The position numbers and the translations under genes were made by a program. From assembly GCF_000620785.1 (NCBI RefSeq), contig NZ_JIAI01000001.1, positions 1,054,001 through 1,118,000 on the forward strand: a stretch of DNA of 64,000 bases, given 5' to 3'. The notes below the pieces were generated by a model that saw only the letters and a program-made list of their open reading frames with translations, searched no databases and was not told the DNA's origin. The first letter of the stretch is position 1; every line of letters starts with the position of its first letter. The DNA is from Actinospineispora acaciae DSM 45401 (GTDB lineage Bacteria > Actinomycetota > Actinomycetes > Mycobacteriales > Pseudonocardiaceae). This document shows positions 27,701 to 36,553 of this stretch, piece after piece.

Positions 27701-28896
27701 TGCTTCAGCTCCTCGGGGGTGTCGAGGCCGAGATCGCGGCAGATCCCGGCGAACCGGTTCTTGGCCCTGTCCAGTGCGTCCTCGAAACGCGGCGGCTTGT
27801 GGTCGGTCACCGACCACAGCGGCTGCATGGTGCGCGCCGCCTGCAGCGCCTGGCCGACCCACTTGCCCAGCCAGCCCGACATCAGCACGGTGTTGTGCTG
27901 CGCGAACTCGCGGTCGGTCACCAGCGGGCCGAAGCACGCGTTGGTCCAGCGCAGGTCGCGCTGGGCGTAGTCGTACTCCCCCGCGCCGATCACGGTGGGG
28001 GTGACGAAGTCGCCGTGCGGCGCGGCGGCCTGCATCACCAGGTTGCTGCGGAACAGCTCGCCGACCAGCGGCTCGAACACCACGTTCGCGGCGAAGATGG
28101 CCTCGCCCCAGTCGTCCTCCACTGCGGTGAGGGCCTCGACCAGCCGGCGGGCGCCCTGCCACTCGGCGTCGTTGTTCCACGCGTCGAGGTGCGCGGTGCC
28201 GTCGAAGCCGTCGATCTCCTCGCTCAGCGTCAGGTTGTACAGCGCGAGGTCCTGCGCAAAGCGGATCTTGTGTGCGCTGTTCACCGCCATCGCCGTGTTG
28301 TGCATGTTCGTCGGGCCGGACCGCTCGTTCCCGGCGAACACGTACAGCCCGAGCACGTGCTCGATGTGCATCCAGGCGCCGACGTGGCGCTCCACGAACC
28401 GGACCCAGTTCGGCGCCCACAGCTCGAACGCCTTGGCGTTGCGGGCGTTCTCCACGTTCTGGTTGAGCTGCCGCACGACGTTGGCGTTGTAGCGGTAGAT
28501 GGTCTGTTCCCACTCCTCGTTGGGGTCGCGGAACTCGTGCCAGCCGTGCGCTGGCCAGTCCTGGACGGACAGGCCGCCGGTGCCGATCCCGCGTTCCGGC
28601 TCCGGCCGGTCCACGCCCCAGGCCTTGAGCCTCGTCCAGGTCAGCGGGTAGCCGGTCTCGCCGTTGGCGAAGCCGTAGATCCAGCCCTGGGTCAGGTAGT
28701 GGCGCGGGTCGGGCTGGACCTCGACGGTGACGTCCTCGTAGTGGGTCTGCTTGCGCTTGGCCGGGACGAAGTAGTTGTACCGGCGGGCGCTCGCGCCGGA
28801 GTCGGGGAACTCGCGGGCGCCGGCCTCGGCGTCGGTGAAGGCCGGCTTCGGCACGCTGCGTTCCGGGCGTGGGGCTGTTGGTTGCGTTGTGGTCAC
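27697..28896 (-). CDS. prmC: Propane/phenol-type monooxygenase hydroxylase, small (beta) subunit
   Basis: 399-residue beta subunit of a soluble diiron monooxygenase. It belongs to the ferritin-like family but lacks iron ligands, acting as scaffold for the alpha subunit. Family segments include RRYNYFVPAKRKQTHYEDVT near residue 40, LTQGWIYGFANGETGYPL, and SAHKIRFAQDLALYNLTL near 215. GTG start at 28896 overlaps the reductase stop (GTGA) and its own stop overlaps prmD. The tight coupling fits equal synthesis of the complex subunits. Confidence 0.94.
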
Positions 28897-29942
28897 TGGC
28901 CTTCCTCGCCTTCCGGATCACCGGTGGTGGTGAACTTGTCGTAGAAAACCTCGGTCACGCCCAGTGCGGCCAGCGTCGGGATGGCCGCCTCGACCATCGG
29001 CGGCGGACCGCAGACGTAGGCGTCCACACCGTCCAATCTGGACTCGCGCCGCCGGACGACCTCGGTGATCAAGCCGGTCTCGCCGGGCCACGCGTCGGCG
29101 GGCGCCGGCTCGGACAGCGCCGGGACGAAGGCGAACCCGGGCAGCCGGGCGCCCAGCTCGGCCAGCTCGTCGGTGAAGCAGAGGTCGCGGCGGGTGCGGG
29201 CGCCGTAGTAGAACGTGGCCCCGCGCTCGATGCCGCGCTCGGCCATGGACCGCAGCAGCCCGAGGATCGGCGCCAGCCCGGCCCCGCCGCCGACGAAGAG
29301 CAGGTCGGAGGCGCGGCTCTCCCGCAGGGTGAAGGTGCCGAACGGCGCCTCCACCTCCAGCCGGTCCCCGACCTGGAGCTTGCGGTCGAGGTGGGCGGAG
29401 AACAGGCCGTCGGGATAGACCTTGATGACGAACTCGTAGCGGCCGTCCCGGTTCGGGGTGTTCGCCATCGAGAACGAACGGGTCTCCCGCGTGCCGGGCA
29501 CCACGAAGTCCATGTACTGCCCCGGGAAGAACTTGATCTCCTCGGGCTCGACGAGCCGGACCACGAGGTGGCGCATGTCGTGCGTGACCGGCTCGTTGGA
29601 GACGACCTCGACCGTGCCTTTGCGGAGCGGCAGGCCGCCTCGGATGATCTCCTCGTCGTAGTTGAGCAGCTCGATGGTCAGGTCCTCGTAGGCGTGCGCG
29701 CGGCACAGCAGGGTCTGTCCCTCGTCCCGCTCGAAGTCCGGCAGCGCGAACGTCGAGTAGCGCTCCAGCTCGATGTCGTCGCCGTCCAGCACGAACGACT
29801 TGCAGGCCGCGCACTGCCCTTCCTTGCAGCCGTGCATGAGCTGGACGCCCTGCTCGGCGGCGGCGCGCAGGATCGTCTGGTCCTCGTCGACCTCGATCTC
29901 GATGCCGACCGGTTCGAACCGGACGACGTGCTTGTCACCCAA
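28893..29942 (-). CDS. prmB: Monooxygenase NADH reductase component
   Basis: 349-residue electron-transfer protein. Chloroplast-type 2Fe-2S domain with Cys39, Cys44, Cys47 and Cys80 (HGCKEGQCAACKS...LLCRA), then an FAD domain (RSFSMANTP) and an NAD domain (VGGGAGLAPILGLL, VCGPPPMVEAA). It passes electrons from NADH to the diiron centre of PrmA. The start is a TTG at 29942: the residues MGDKHVVRFEPVG then match the family start exactly, no other start exists in this frame nearby, and GAAGGG lies upstream. The weak start plus the hairpin at 29982-30009 should lower reductase output relative to hydroxylase. Confidence 0.94.
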   Translation of the reverse strand: MGDKHVVRFEPVGIEIEVDEDQTILRAAAEQGVQLMHGCKEGQCAACKSFVLDGDDIELERYSTFALPDFERDEGQTLLCRAHAYEDLTIELLNYDEEIIRGGLPLRKGTVEVVSNEPVTHDMRHLVVRLVEPEEIKFFPGQYMDFVVPGTRETRSFSMANTPNRDGRYEFVIKVYPDGLFSAHLDRKLQVGDRLEVEAPFGTFTLRESRASDLLFVGGGAGLAPILGLLRSMAERGIERGATFYYGARTRRDLCFTDELAELGARLPGFAFVPALSEPAPADAWPGETGLITEVVRRRESRLDGVDAYVCGPPPMVEAAIPTLAALGVTEVFYDKFTTTGDPEGEEGQ

Positions 29943-29981
29943 CGGACCATGCCCTTCGGCTCGTGGTGGGCAGCCCGGGCA

Positions 29982-30009
29982 GGGGGAGGGACGTGCCCGG
30001 CCCTCCCCC
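29982..30009 (-). promoter_or_regulatory. Intercistronic hairpin between prmA and prmB
   Basis: GGGGGAGGG (29982-29990) and CCCTCCCCC (30001-30009) form a perfect 9-base stem around a 10-base loop, with further GGGC/GCCC pairing outside. It lies in the only sizeable gap (82 bases) of the structural operon, just after the prmA stop. It may protect the prmA end of the message or partly terminate it. Confidence 0.55.
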
Positions 30010-30024
30010 TTCGCCCGACCGCGC

Positions 30025-31677
30025 TCAGGCGTCGGAAGGTGCCGGGCGCCCGGCCGGTCCCTGGCGGACGTAGTCCGCGTGGAAGGCCTGCCGCTGGGCG
30101 TCGGTCATCTCGTTGAGCAGGACGTTCGGGCTCTGCAGCGGAGGCATCCGGCGCATGTGGTCCAGCGTCCACATCTTCTTCGGGTCGAGGTCCAGGTGCG
30201 GCTGGGCGGTCATGGTCCTGCCGTCGTCGCGGACGAAGCCCATGTCTTTCACCACGTCGGCCCAGTTCCAGCCGTGGTAGAGGGTCTCCCACTCCCGGTG
30301 GCCGACCAACTGGCCCATGTTCGGCGTCTGCCGGCCCTGGTACACCGGGCGGAAGGCCTCGGCGTCGGTCCAGCGGCAGACCTCGTGGCAGTAGGTCCGC
30401 CACTGGCCGTCGACCTCGGCCATCACCATGTCCTCGCGCACCAGGCACGGGACCATGCAGGTCCAGCAGCGGTGCGGATAGACATAGCCGACGTCCTCGG
30501 CGACGATCGCGTTGTGCCCGTTCGGCACCGAGAGGCGCGAGTAGTTCTCCCACCATTTCCCGTACTTGTTGTACCAGCCCGGGTACTTGTGCTCGAACCA
30601 CTCGAAGTCCTCGTCGGTCATCGGGTCGATCCGCCAGTAGTTGGCGAGCCACCCGGTGGCGAAGAACTGCGCGACCTCGTGCACGTAGCCCTTCTCCCAG
30701 ATCTGTTTCCAGGATTCCTCGATGAGGTCGTGCGGGATCGTCAGGCCGTACTTCTCCAACGGCACGAGATAGGACCTGTAGTAGTCGTCGTAGATCCAGC
30801 GCCGCCACATCTCGGCGTAGGACTCGCGGTCCTTGCGGCGGTCCTTCGTGCCGTACTCGATGAACGTGCCGATCGCGGCGTCCACCACCCGGTGGTTGTT
30901 CCACCAGGCGTAGCGCAGGTCGCGTTCGAGCAGTTGGCGGTTGTCCTCGTCGGACAGCGCCATGAGCAGCGTGGCGTAGCCGTTGGAGATGTGCCGCGAC
31001 TCGTCGGACTGCACCGAGTGGAACACGGTGGGCAGCAGGTAGTCGCCGTTCGCCGCCGCCTCGGCCGGCATGGCCACGAACAGCGTGTTCGTGAACGCCG
31101 TCTCGGCCACGATGGTCAGGTAGATGCTGGCCGCCGTGATCGCGTCACCGGTGATGAAGCCCTCGGCGAACTGGCGGCCGATGGTGCCGCAGTAGTCGCC
31201 CTGGAAACCCCGCAGGCTGTTGTTGAAACCGGCCGGGTCGATGTAGTTGTTCATGTACAGCCGCTTGAGGTTCTGCTGGATCGTGCTGTGCCGGACCTCG
31301 TCGATCATCTGGATTGCCTGGCCGTTGTGCAGCTCCGGGTTCGGAACCGTGTGGAACAGCATCGGCATGGACCGCGCGGCCGAGATCTCCGGCAGCGGAA
31401 TGATCGACAGGAACAGCTTCTGCCATTCCAGCCACCGCTCCTGCACCTGGCGGAACATGTTTCCCCGGATGGCGCCGTCCTGGGCGCCGTACACCCGGTT
31501 GTCCTTTTCTTCCTCCATCGGGAAGTAGGACCGCAGCACCTGCTTGAGCGGGTCCTTCTTGGCGGCCTTCCGGAAGGTGTAGTCGGTGCCGTACTTCATG
31601 TACGGCTCGTGGTACCGCGGCTCCCAGGCAAGTTCCTGGATCTTCTGGTGAGCCCTCGCCAGACTCTGCCGACTCAC
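30025..31677 (-). CDS. prmA: Propane/phenol-type monooxygenase hydroxylase, large (alpha) subunit
   Basis: 550-residue catalytic subunit of a soluble diiron monooxygenase, group of propane 2-monooxygenase (prm) and the mycobacterial mim enzyme. Predicted iron ligands are Glu97, Glu127, His130, Glu192, Glu226 and His229 (EVRH and ESRH motifs), with exactly the spacing of methane monooxygenase's hydroxylase (114, 144, 147, 209, 243, 246). Start GTG at 31677 ([16 protein letters not shown]), GAGGAGA upstream. It inserts oxygen into small alkanes, ketones or phenols; propane to 2-propanol or phenol to hydroquinone are the known reactions. First gene of an eight-gene operon, divergent from its likely activator. 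Confidence 0.96.
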   Translation of the reverse strand: MSRQSLARAHQKIQELAWEPRYHEPYMKYGTDYTFRKAAKKDPLKQVLRSYFPMEEEKDNRVYGAQDGAIRGNMFRQVQERWLEWQKLFLSIIPLPEISAARSMPMLFHTVPNPELHNGQAIQMIDEVRHSTIQQNLKRLYMNNYIDPAGFNNSLRGFQGDYCGTIGRQFAEGFITGDAITAASIYLTIVAETAFTNTLFVAMPAEAAANGDYLLPTVFHSVQSDESRHISNGYATLLMALSDEDNRQLLERDLRYAWWNNHRVVDAAIGTFIEYGTKDRRKDRESYAEMWRRWIYDDYYRSYLVPLEKYGLTIPHDLIEESWKQIWEKGYVHEVAQFFATGWLANYWRIDPMTDEDFEWFEHKYPGWYNKYGKWWENYSRLSVPNGHNAIVAEDVGYVYPHRCWTCMVPCLVREDMVMAEVDGQWRTYCHEVCRWTDAEAFRPVYQGRQTPNMGQLVGHREWETLYHGWNWADVVKDMGFVRDDGRTMTAQPHLDLDPKKMWTLDHMRRMPPLQSPNVLLNEMTDAQRQAFHADYVRQGPAGRPAPSDA

Positions 31678-31774
31678 GTCGTCTCCTCACGATGATGGGT
31701 GGGGACCGCGCGCGGGACAGCCCCGGGCGTTCGCCTCGTGGGACAGATCACACCGCCGGATCAGTCGTATGGCG

Positions 31775-31789
31775 GTCTCAATATGAGAC
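31775..31789. promoter_or_regulatory. Palindromic activator site between prmA and mimR
   Basis: GTCTCA-ATA-TGAGAC is a perfect 6-base inverted repeat (with one more A at the right). It sits 98 bases from the prmA start and 100 bases from the regulator start. It is the most likely binding site for the divergent AcoR/MimR-type regulator, whose C-terminus carries a Fis-type helix-turn-helix. Confidence 0.55.
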
Positions 31790-31889
31790 ATAGGTGTGCT
31801 CGGGGTCCCCTATCGTGGTTCTCCACGGGCGACGGCCGTGCTCACGAGGCCGCTCACGAGGCCGCCGCCGCCAGCCGGGGAGGACTCGG

Positions 31890-33713
31890 GTGACCGTCTC
31901 CAGCCAGCGCCGCCTGACCGGCGAGAACCGACCGGCCGCCGCCGGACCCGGCAGCGACGAGCTTGCCGACGCCCGGATCTCGTTCCTGCTCGACGAGGGC
32001 ATCGTGCCCGGGGTGGTCCGCGAGCCGATCCTGGCGTCCTGGAGCCGCTCGCGCGACTGGCACGTGCCGTCGGACCACCTCGACCTGCCGTACGCCCCCG
32101 ACCTCGACTTCGACTCCGTGCTGGCCCGCGCGGCCAGCCGGGTGCTGCACGACGTCGCAGGCCCGCTGGCCGCCGAGCCGGTCAGCCTCATCGTGTGCGA
32201 CGCCAGGGGCAGCGTGCTGCGCCGGCACACCGGCGACTCGACGCTGGAGCACCACCTGGACCGGGTGCTGCTCGCGCCGGGCTTCAGCTACGCCGAGCAG
32301 CACGTCGGCACCAACGGCATCGGGACCGCGCTGGAGAGCGGTGGGCCGGCGCAGGTGTTCGGCCACGAGCACTACGTCGAGCACCTGGAGGAGCTGGCGT
32401 GCGCCGGGGTGCCGATCCGGCACCCGGTCACCCGCAAGGTCTGCGGCGTGGTCGACCTGACCTGCTGGCGGCGCGACGCCGGCACCATGATGGTGGCGAC
32501 CATGGCGACGCTGGCCCGGCGGATCGAGGAGGCGCTGCTCGAACAGGCCGGGCGGCGGGAGCGGGCGCTGCTGGACGACTACCTGATGGCGTGCCGGCGC
32601 AACCGGGGCGCGGTGCTCGCGGTCGGCGAGGACCTGCTGATGATCAGCGACCGGGCCAGGGACCTGCTCGACCCGATCGACCAGGAGCCGCTGCTCGCCG
32701 CCGCGCGCGACGTCCTCGCCTCGGGGCGGACCCACCAGATCATGGTCGACCTGCCGAGCGGGCGGACGGCCCGCGTGCTGTGCAAGCCCAGCTTCACCGA
32801 GCGCGGGGTGACCGGCGGCGTCCTGCACGTGCAGCTGGTGGCGCCGGTCGCCGAGTACGCCGCCGCCGGGCAGGCCGGTGCCGGCGCCGCGCCGCCGCGG
32901 CGTGGCCGGCCGGTCGCGGTCGGCTCGACGCCGCTGTGGATGAGGTGCGTGCAGGCCATCGACTGGCACTTCCGCGCCCGCGAGTGGGTGGTGTTGCAGG
33001 GCGAGCCGGGCACCGGCAAGGTCGCGCTGGCCCGCTCCTGCCACCAGGGTCGTTCGCCGGCCAGCCACCTGCGGGTGCTCGACGCCGCCGACTTCGGGCC
33101 GCGCTGGCTCGACGAGGTGGGCGACGAGCTGGAAGGCGGCGGCTCGCTGGTGCTGACCCACATCGACCGGCTCTCCCCCGACGCGGCGGTCGAGCTGGCC
33201 GAGGTGCTCGAACCGCGACGCGAGTCCACGCACCCCGCCCGCCCGTGGGTGGTGGCCACCGCCTCGCACGTCGAGCCCGCCGACCACCTCGCCGAGCTGC
33301 TCGCCTGCTTCCCGCGCACGATCGAGGTGCCGCCGCTGCGCCACCACCTCGAGGACATCGCCGAGCTGGTGCCGCACCTGCTGGCCCGCCTGGCCAGGGG
33401 CGCGCCGCTGCGGTGCTCGCCGGCGGCCATGCGGGTGCTCATGCGCAACCGCTGGCCCGGCAACGTCGAGCAGCTCTACCGGGTGCTGCGCAAGATCGCG
33501 ACCAAGCGGCGTTCGGGGGTGGTCGAGGTGGGCGACCTGCCGCCGGAGTGCCACGCCACCACCCGCCGGGTGCTGACCAGGCTCGAGGCCCTCGAGTGCG
33601 ACGCGATAGTGGACGCCCTGCTCGCCACCGGCGGCAACAAGACCGAGGCCGCCCAACTGCTGCACATGTCCCGCGCCACCATCTACCGCAAGATCCACAG
33701 CTACGGCATCTGA
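31890..33713 (+). CDS. mimR: AcoR/MimR-type activator with GAF, degenerate AAA+ and Fis domains
   Basis: 607-residue regulator of the adjacent monooxygenase operon. Order: GAF-like sensor region near 90-215 (HVGTNGIGTALESGGPAQVF, CAGVPIRHPVTRKVCGVVDL), AAA+ domain near 340-550 with Walker A GEPGTGK at 371-377 and a weak Walker B (LVLTHID), and a Fis-type helix-turn-helix at the C-terminus (NKTEAAQLLHMSRATIYRKI). The GAFTGA loop that touches sigma54 is absent and the segment between Walker A and B is short. Start: GTG at 31890 with GGGGAGGA upstream; the longer frame from 31794 adds Arg-rich shadow sequence. Inference: it senses the substrate or product and activates a non-sigma54 promoter. 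Confidence 0.9.
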   Translation: MTVSSQRRLTGENRPAAAGPGSDELADARISFLLDEGIVPGVVREPILASWSRSRDWHVPSDHLDLPYAPDLDFDSVLARAASRVLHDVAGPLAAEPVSLIVCDARGSVLRRHTGDSTLEHHLDRVLLAPGFSYAEQHVGTNGIGTALESGGPAQVFGHEHYVEHLEELACAGVPIRHPVTRKVCGVVDLTCWRRDAGTMMVATMATLARRIEEALLEQAGRRERALLDDYLMACRRNRGAVLAVGEDLLMISDRARDLLDPIDQEPLLAAARDVLASGRTHQIMVDLPSGRTARVLCKPSFTERGVTGGVLHVQLVAPVAEYAAAGQAGAGAAPPRRGRPVAVGSTPLWMRCVQAIDWHFRAREWVVLQGEPGTGKVALARSCHQGRSPASHLRVLDAADFGPRWLDEVGDELEGGGSLVLTHIDRLSPDAAVELAEVLEPRRESTHPARPWVVATASHVEPADHLAELLACFPRTIEVPPLRHHLEDIAELVPHLLARLARGAPLRCSPAAMRVLMRNRWPGNVEQLYRVLRKIATKRRSGVVEVGDLPPECHATTRRVLTRLEALECDAIVDALLATGGNKTEAAQLLHMSRATIYRKIHSYGI

Positions 33714-33866
33714 CCTTCGGGCCGCCAGCGACTCCCCGCGATCGTCGGTGGGCCGCTCGCCCCGCGTCGAATGGCGTGCCAGTGGCGCTCCACTCGCGGG
33801 GAGGTGGCCGTCAGGAGGTTGGCGGGTATGAGCACGTGCGGCCGGACGTCGGTGCTCGCTGAATGC

Positions 33867-34403
33867 TCACAGGGAATCCGCTCCAACCTGGGCCACGGTG
33901 TGGATCAGGTGCGCGACCACCATCACCGGTAGCCGGTCGGTCCGCACGGCAAGAGCGAACCGATCCTGCGCCCGCTCCAGTTCCCGATAGCCCCTGGCCC
34001 ACTGCCGCCGGGGCAGGCGAGAGCGTCCGGCGTCGTATGGGCAGCGCAGCAGCACCGGCAGCCAGCGCGTTGACTCGCGGGCGAAGGCGTCGAGGCTGGC
34101 TACCGCGTCCACCGTCACGACCGGGAGCCTGCCGGACTCCCTGATGCGCCCAAGCCGTTCGTGGTCGTGAACGAGCACCGCGCCGTCCCGGACGACCTCG
34201 TGGAACACCTGGGCCCAGGAACGCAACTCGGTGATGCGGCCGCGCGGGACGCGCTCGGTGTCGAGCGCGACGTCGCGTCCGGTGGTCAGTGCCGGGAACC
34301 GGACATAGCGGTCGCCCAGCGCGCCGAGCGCAAAAGCCGTGGTGCGCTTGCCCGCGCCCGGCGCGCCGGCAAGCACGATCCCCGCCCACTCGGGCCGGTG
34401 CAC
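33867..34403 (-). CDS. Small P-loop NTPase/kinase-like protein of unknown role
   Basis: 178 residues starting at GTG 34403. The N-terminus has a clear Walker A, GAPGAGKRTT, near residue 13, preceded by a hydrophobic strand (GIVLAGA). Downstream are RVPRGRITELRSWAQVFHEV and an acidic VLVHDHERL stretch that could be the second nucleotide-site strand. The layout resembles guanylate-kinase or AAA-like small kinases, yet I do not recognise the family. It stands alone, convergent with mimR and behind the glycosyltransferase. No promoter is evident. Confidence 0.65.
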   Translation of the reverse strand: MHRPEWAGIVLAGAPGAGKRTTAFALGALGDRYVRFPALTTGRDVALDTERVPRGRITELRSWAQVFHEVVRDGAVLVHDHERLGRIRESGRLPVVTVDAVASLDAFARESTRWLPVLLRCPYDAGRSRLPRRQWARGYRELERAQDRFALAVRTDRLPVMVVAHLIHTVAQVGADSL

Positions 34404-34537
34404 CCACTACCCCGTGCTCGATACCACGAGAACCGTCCGCTCCGCCTCTAACCCCTGTCAGTCACAGCCATCTTCATAGCGCCCGATCCCGCATTCTTCT
34501 GCCGCTATTCCAGTGATCGCGTCACCCGCCGTGCGGT

Positions 34538-35764
34538 TCACCGCACGCCGACCAGAAGGCCCTGGACCGCGTCGGCGCCGGCCGCGGCCCCGCCGCCCTG
34601 GGTGAGAGTCTCGGCGACGGCCCTGGCCGAGGTGCGCAGCGACGCGTCGGTGAGCGCGCGGTCGACGGCGTCGCGCAGCTCGGACCCGGGTACCGGCCGG
34701 TGCGACAGGTTGTGCCGCAGCACCAGCCCGGCGCCCTGCCCGGCCACGGCCTGGCCGATGAGCAGCTGCTCGACCTGTTGCGGGACGACGACCAGCGGCA
34801 CCCCGTAGTGGAGCGCCTCCAGCGCGCTGTTCATGCCCCCGTGCGTGACGAACACCGCCGTCCGCCGGAGCACCTCGAGCTGCGGGACGGACGTGCGGAC
34901 CAGCGTGTTCGCCGGGGCGCGGCCGAGGCGGGCGTGGTCGGTGTGGCCGCCGACCGTGAGCACGACCCGCGCCGGGACGTCGCCGAGCACCTCGAAACAG
35001 GTGCGGAAGAAGTCGTCGCTGCCGGCGTGCAGGGTGCCCAGGGAAACCAGGACGACCGGTTCGGGGCCCTCCAGGTGAGCGGCCAGCTCGGGGTCGAGAT
35101 GTCCGTTTCGGGTGCCCGGGTCGACGGTGGGGCCGACGAAATGGCAACGCTGGTCGATGAGCTTGTTCGCGGGCTGCAGCCAGCGCGGGATCGGGAAGAT
35201 CGTCACGTCGCCGCGTATCGGCAGGGTCGGCTGGGGCGGGAAGACGTCCTTGCCGAACTCTCGAACCACCCTGCGCTTCACCGTGACCGCGCGCAGCAGG
35301 TCCGGCACGGCCGCCCGCATCGCGATCGCCGTCTCGTGGGCGTTCAGGGCCTTGAGCTCGGCGGTGCCCACCATGAAGGTGGTCATGAACGAGATCATGG
35401 GCAGGTCGAGGGTCGCCGCCGCCATCCGGCCCCAGATCGCGTTGGAGTCGAACGCGACGGCGTCGGGCCGGTCGGCACGCAGCTCGGCGAGCAGGAACGG
35501 GAGCAGCGACTCGGTGGCGGTGAGCAGCCGGATGACCACGCGCACGCTGCTGCCGGATCGGGTGGCCTCGGCGATGTCCTGCGGCGAGATCGACCCCGGC
35601 GGGTACGGGCGGAACTCGGCGCCCGCGCGCTCGACCGGCTCGCGGAACTCGCTCGCGGTGTAGTAGGTCACCCGGACGCCGCGACCCGTCAGCTCCCGCA
35701 CGAGCGGCAGGCTGGGGTTGACGTGACCGGCGGCCGGCATGCCCGCCATGACTATTCGACTCAT
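34538..35764 (-). CDS. GT1 glycosyltransferase of the macrolide (MGT/OleD-like) type
   Basis: 408-residue UDP-sugar-dependent glycosyltransferase with a GT-B fold. The N-terminal acceptor domain opens GMPAAGHVNPSLPLVREL, and the C-terminal donor domain carries VLVSLGTLHAG and the signature FVTHGGMNSALEALHYGVPLV in two parts, with PQQVEQ at its end. Members transfer glucose to macrolides and other hydrophobic small molecules, often inactivating them. Divergent from a TetR gene with an inverted repeat between, a layout typical of an inducible detoxification gene. Acceptor unknown. Confidence 0.92.
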   Translation of the reverse strand: MSRIVMAGMPAAGHVNPSLPLVRELTGRGVRVTYYTASEFREPVERAGAEFRPYPPGSISPQDIAEATRSGSSVRVVIRLLTATESLLPFLLAELRADRPDAVAFDSNAIWGRMAAATLDLPMISFMTTFMVGTAELKALNAHETAIAMRAAVPDLLRAVTVKRRVVREFGKDVFPPQPTLPIRGDVTIFPIPRWLQPANKLIDQRCHFVGPTVDPGTRNGHLDPELAAHLEGPEPVVLVSLGTLHAGSDDFFRTCFEVLGDVPARVVLTVGGHTDHARLGRAPANTLVRTSVPQLEVLRRTAVFVTHGGMNSALEALHYGVPLVVVPQQVEQLLIGQAVAGQGAGLVLRHNLSHRPVPGSELRDAVDRALTDASLRTSARAVAETLTQGGGAAAGADAVQGLLVGVR

Positions 35765-35805
35765 TCGAACCCTCTCACTCGCCCGACGTGCACAGCACGA
35801 AATCG

Positions 35806-35818
35806 TACACGCGATGTA
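35806..35818. promoter_or_regulatory. Candidate TetR operator
   Basis: TACA-CGCGA-TGTA is an inverted repeat in the 81-base gap between the divergent glycosyltransferase and TetR genes. A GATGTA direct repeat recurs at about 35830. It probably serves the adjacent TetR. Confidence 0.4.
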
Positions 35819-35845
35819 AATTTAGCCTTGATGTAGGGTTGGCTG

Positions 35846-36493
35846 GTGGAGGAGTCACGGCGCGAGCGCAAGAAGCGGCAGACCAGGCGGCTGCTGGCGG
35901 AGACGGCGATCAAGCTGTTCGGCGAGCAGGGCTACGAGCAGACCACCGTCGCCCAGATCGCCGCGACCGCGGACGTGGCCACCAAGACGTTCTTCAACTA
36001 CTTCCCCAGCAAGGAAGACGTCCTGTTCGCCGACGACGAGGAACGCAACGTCGTCCCGCTGCGGGTGATCGCCGAGCGGCGGCCGGGTGAGCCGGTCGCG
36101 GACCTGCTGACCCGCGTGTACGACGAGATGAGGACCAGCTACCTGGCCGACGGCGTCGGGCCGAGCGACCCCGCCGTGATGGCGACCTATGCCCGCCTGC
36201 TGATGACGGTGCCGGCGCTGCAGGCCCGGGCGCTGCACCGCGCGTTCAAGCTGCAGCAGGAGATGGCGTCGGCGCTGCTCGACGCCTACCCGGACGAGCT
36301 CGACGAGATCAGCGCCGCCGCCGTGGTCGGAGCCTTCGCCGGCGCCGCGCAGGGGGCCGGGCTGCGGAGCATCGAGCTGGGCCAGCCCGAGCCGGAGTTC
36401 TGGGACGCCATGCGCCGCGCGGTGGCGATCGGTCTGTACGGACTGCCGGAGGCGGAAGTGCACAGCCAGACGCAAGAGCCGCGCGCGCAATGA
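35846..36493 (+). CDS. TetR-family transcriptional regulator
   Basis: 215-residue repressor: N-terminal helix-turn-helix (LLAETAIKLFGEQGYEQTTV, IAATADVATKTFFNYFPSKE) then a helical ligand domain with an MftR/AcrR-like layout. GTG at 35846 is the first usable start after an in-frame stop; the ribosome site is weak (GGGTTGG). Likely controls the divergent glycosyltransferase and perhaps itself. The amidohydrolase gene follows 60 bases downstream in the same direction and may also be under its control. Confidence 0.92.
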   Translation: MEESRRERKKRQTRRLLAETAIKLFGEQGYEQTTVAQIAATADVATKTFFNYFPSKEDVLFADDEERNVVPLRVIAERRPGEPVADLLTRVYDEMRTSYLADGVGPSDPAVMATYARLLMTVPALQARALHRAFKLQQEMASALLDAYPDELDEISAAAVVGAFAGAAQGAGLRSIELGQPEPEFWDAMRRAVAIGLYGLPEAEVHSQTQEPRAQ

Positions 36494-36553
36494 CAAGCGC
36501 TCCCCCGGCGCGCGGCCGGATACTCCGGCAGGACCGCACCGATGAGGAGCACG

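Noticed and set aside
31678..31889. A sigma54 (-24/-12) promoter before prmA
   Set aside because: I see no convincing GG-N10-GC element, and the activator lacks the sigma54-contact loop.
33733..33802. TCCCCGCGA / TCGCGGGGA inverted repeat after mimR as a terminator
   Set aside because: Arms are perfect but 52 bases apart, too long for a credible terminator in such GC-rich sequence.
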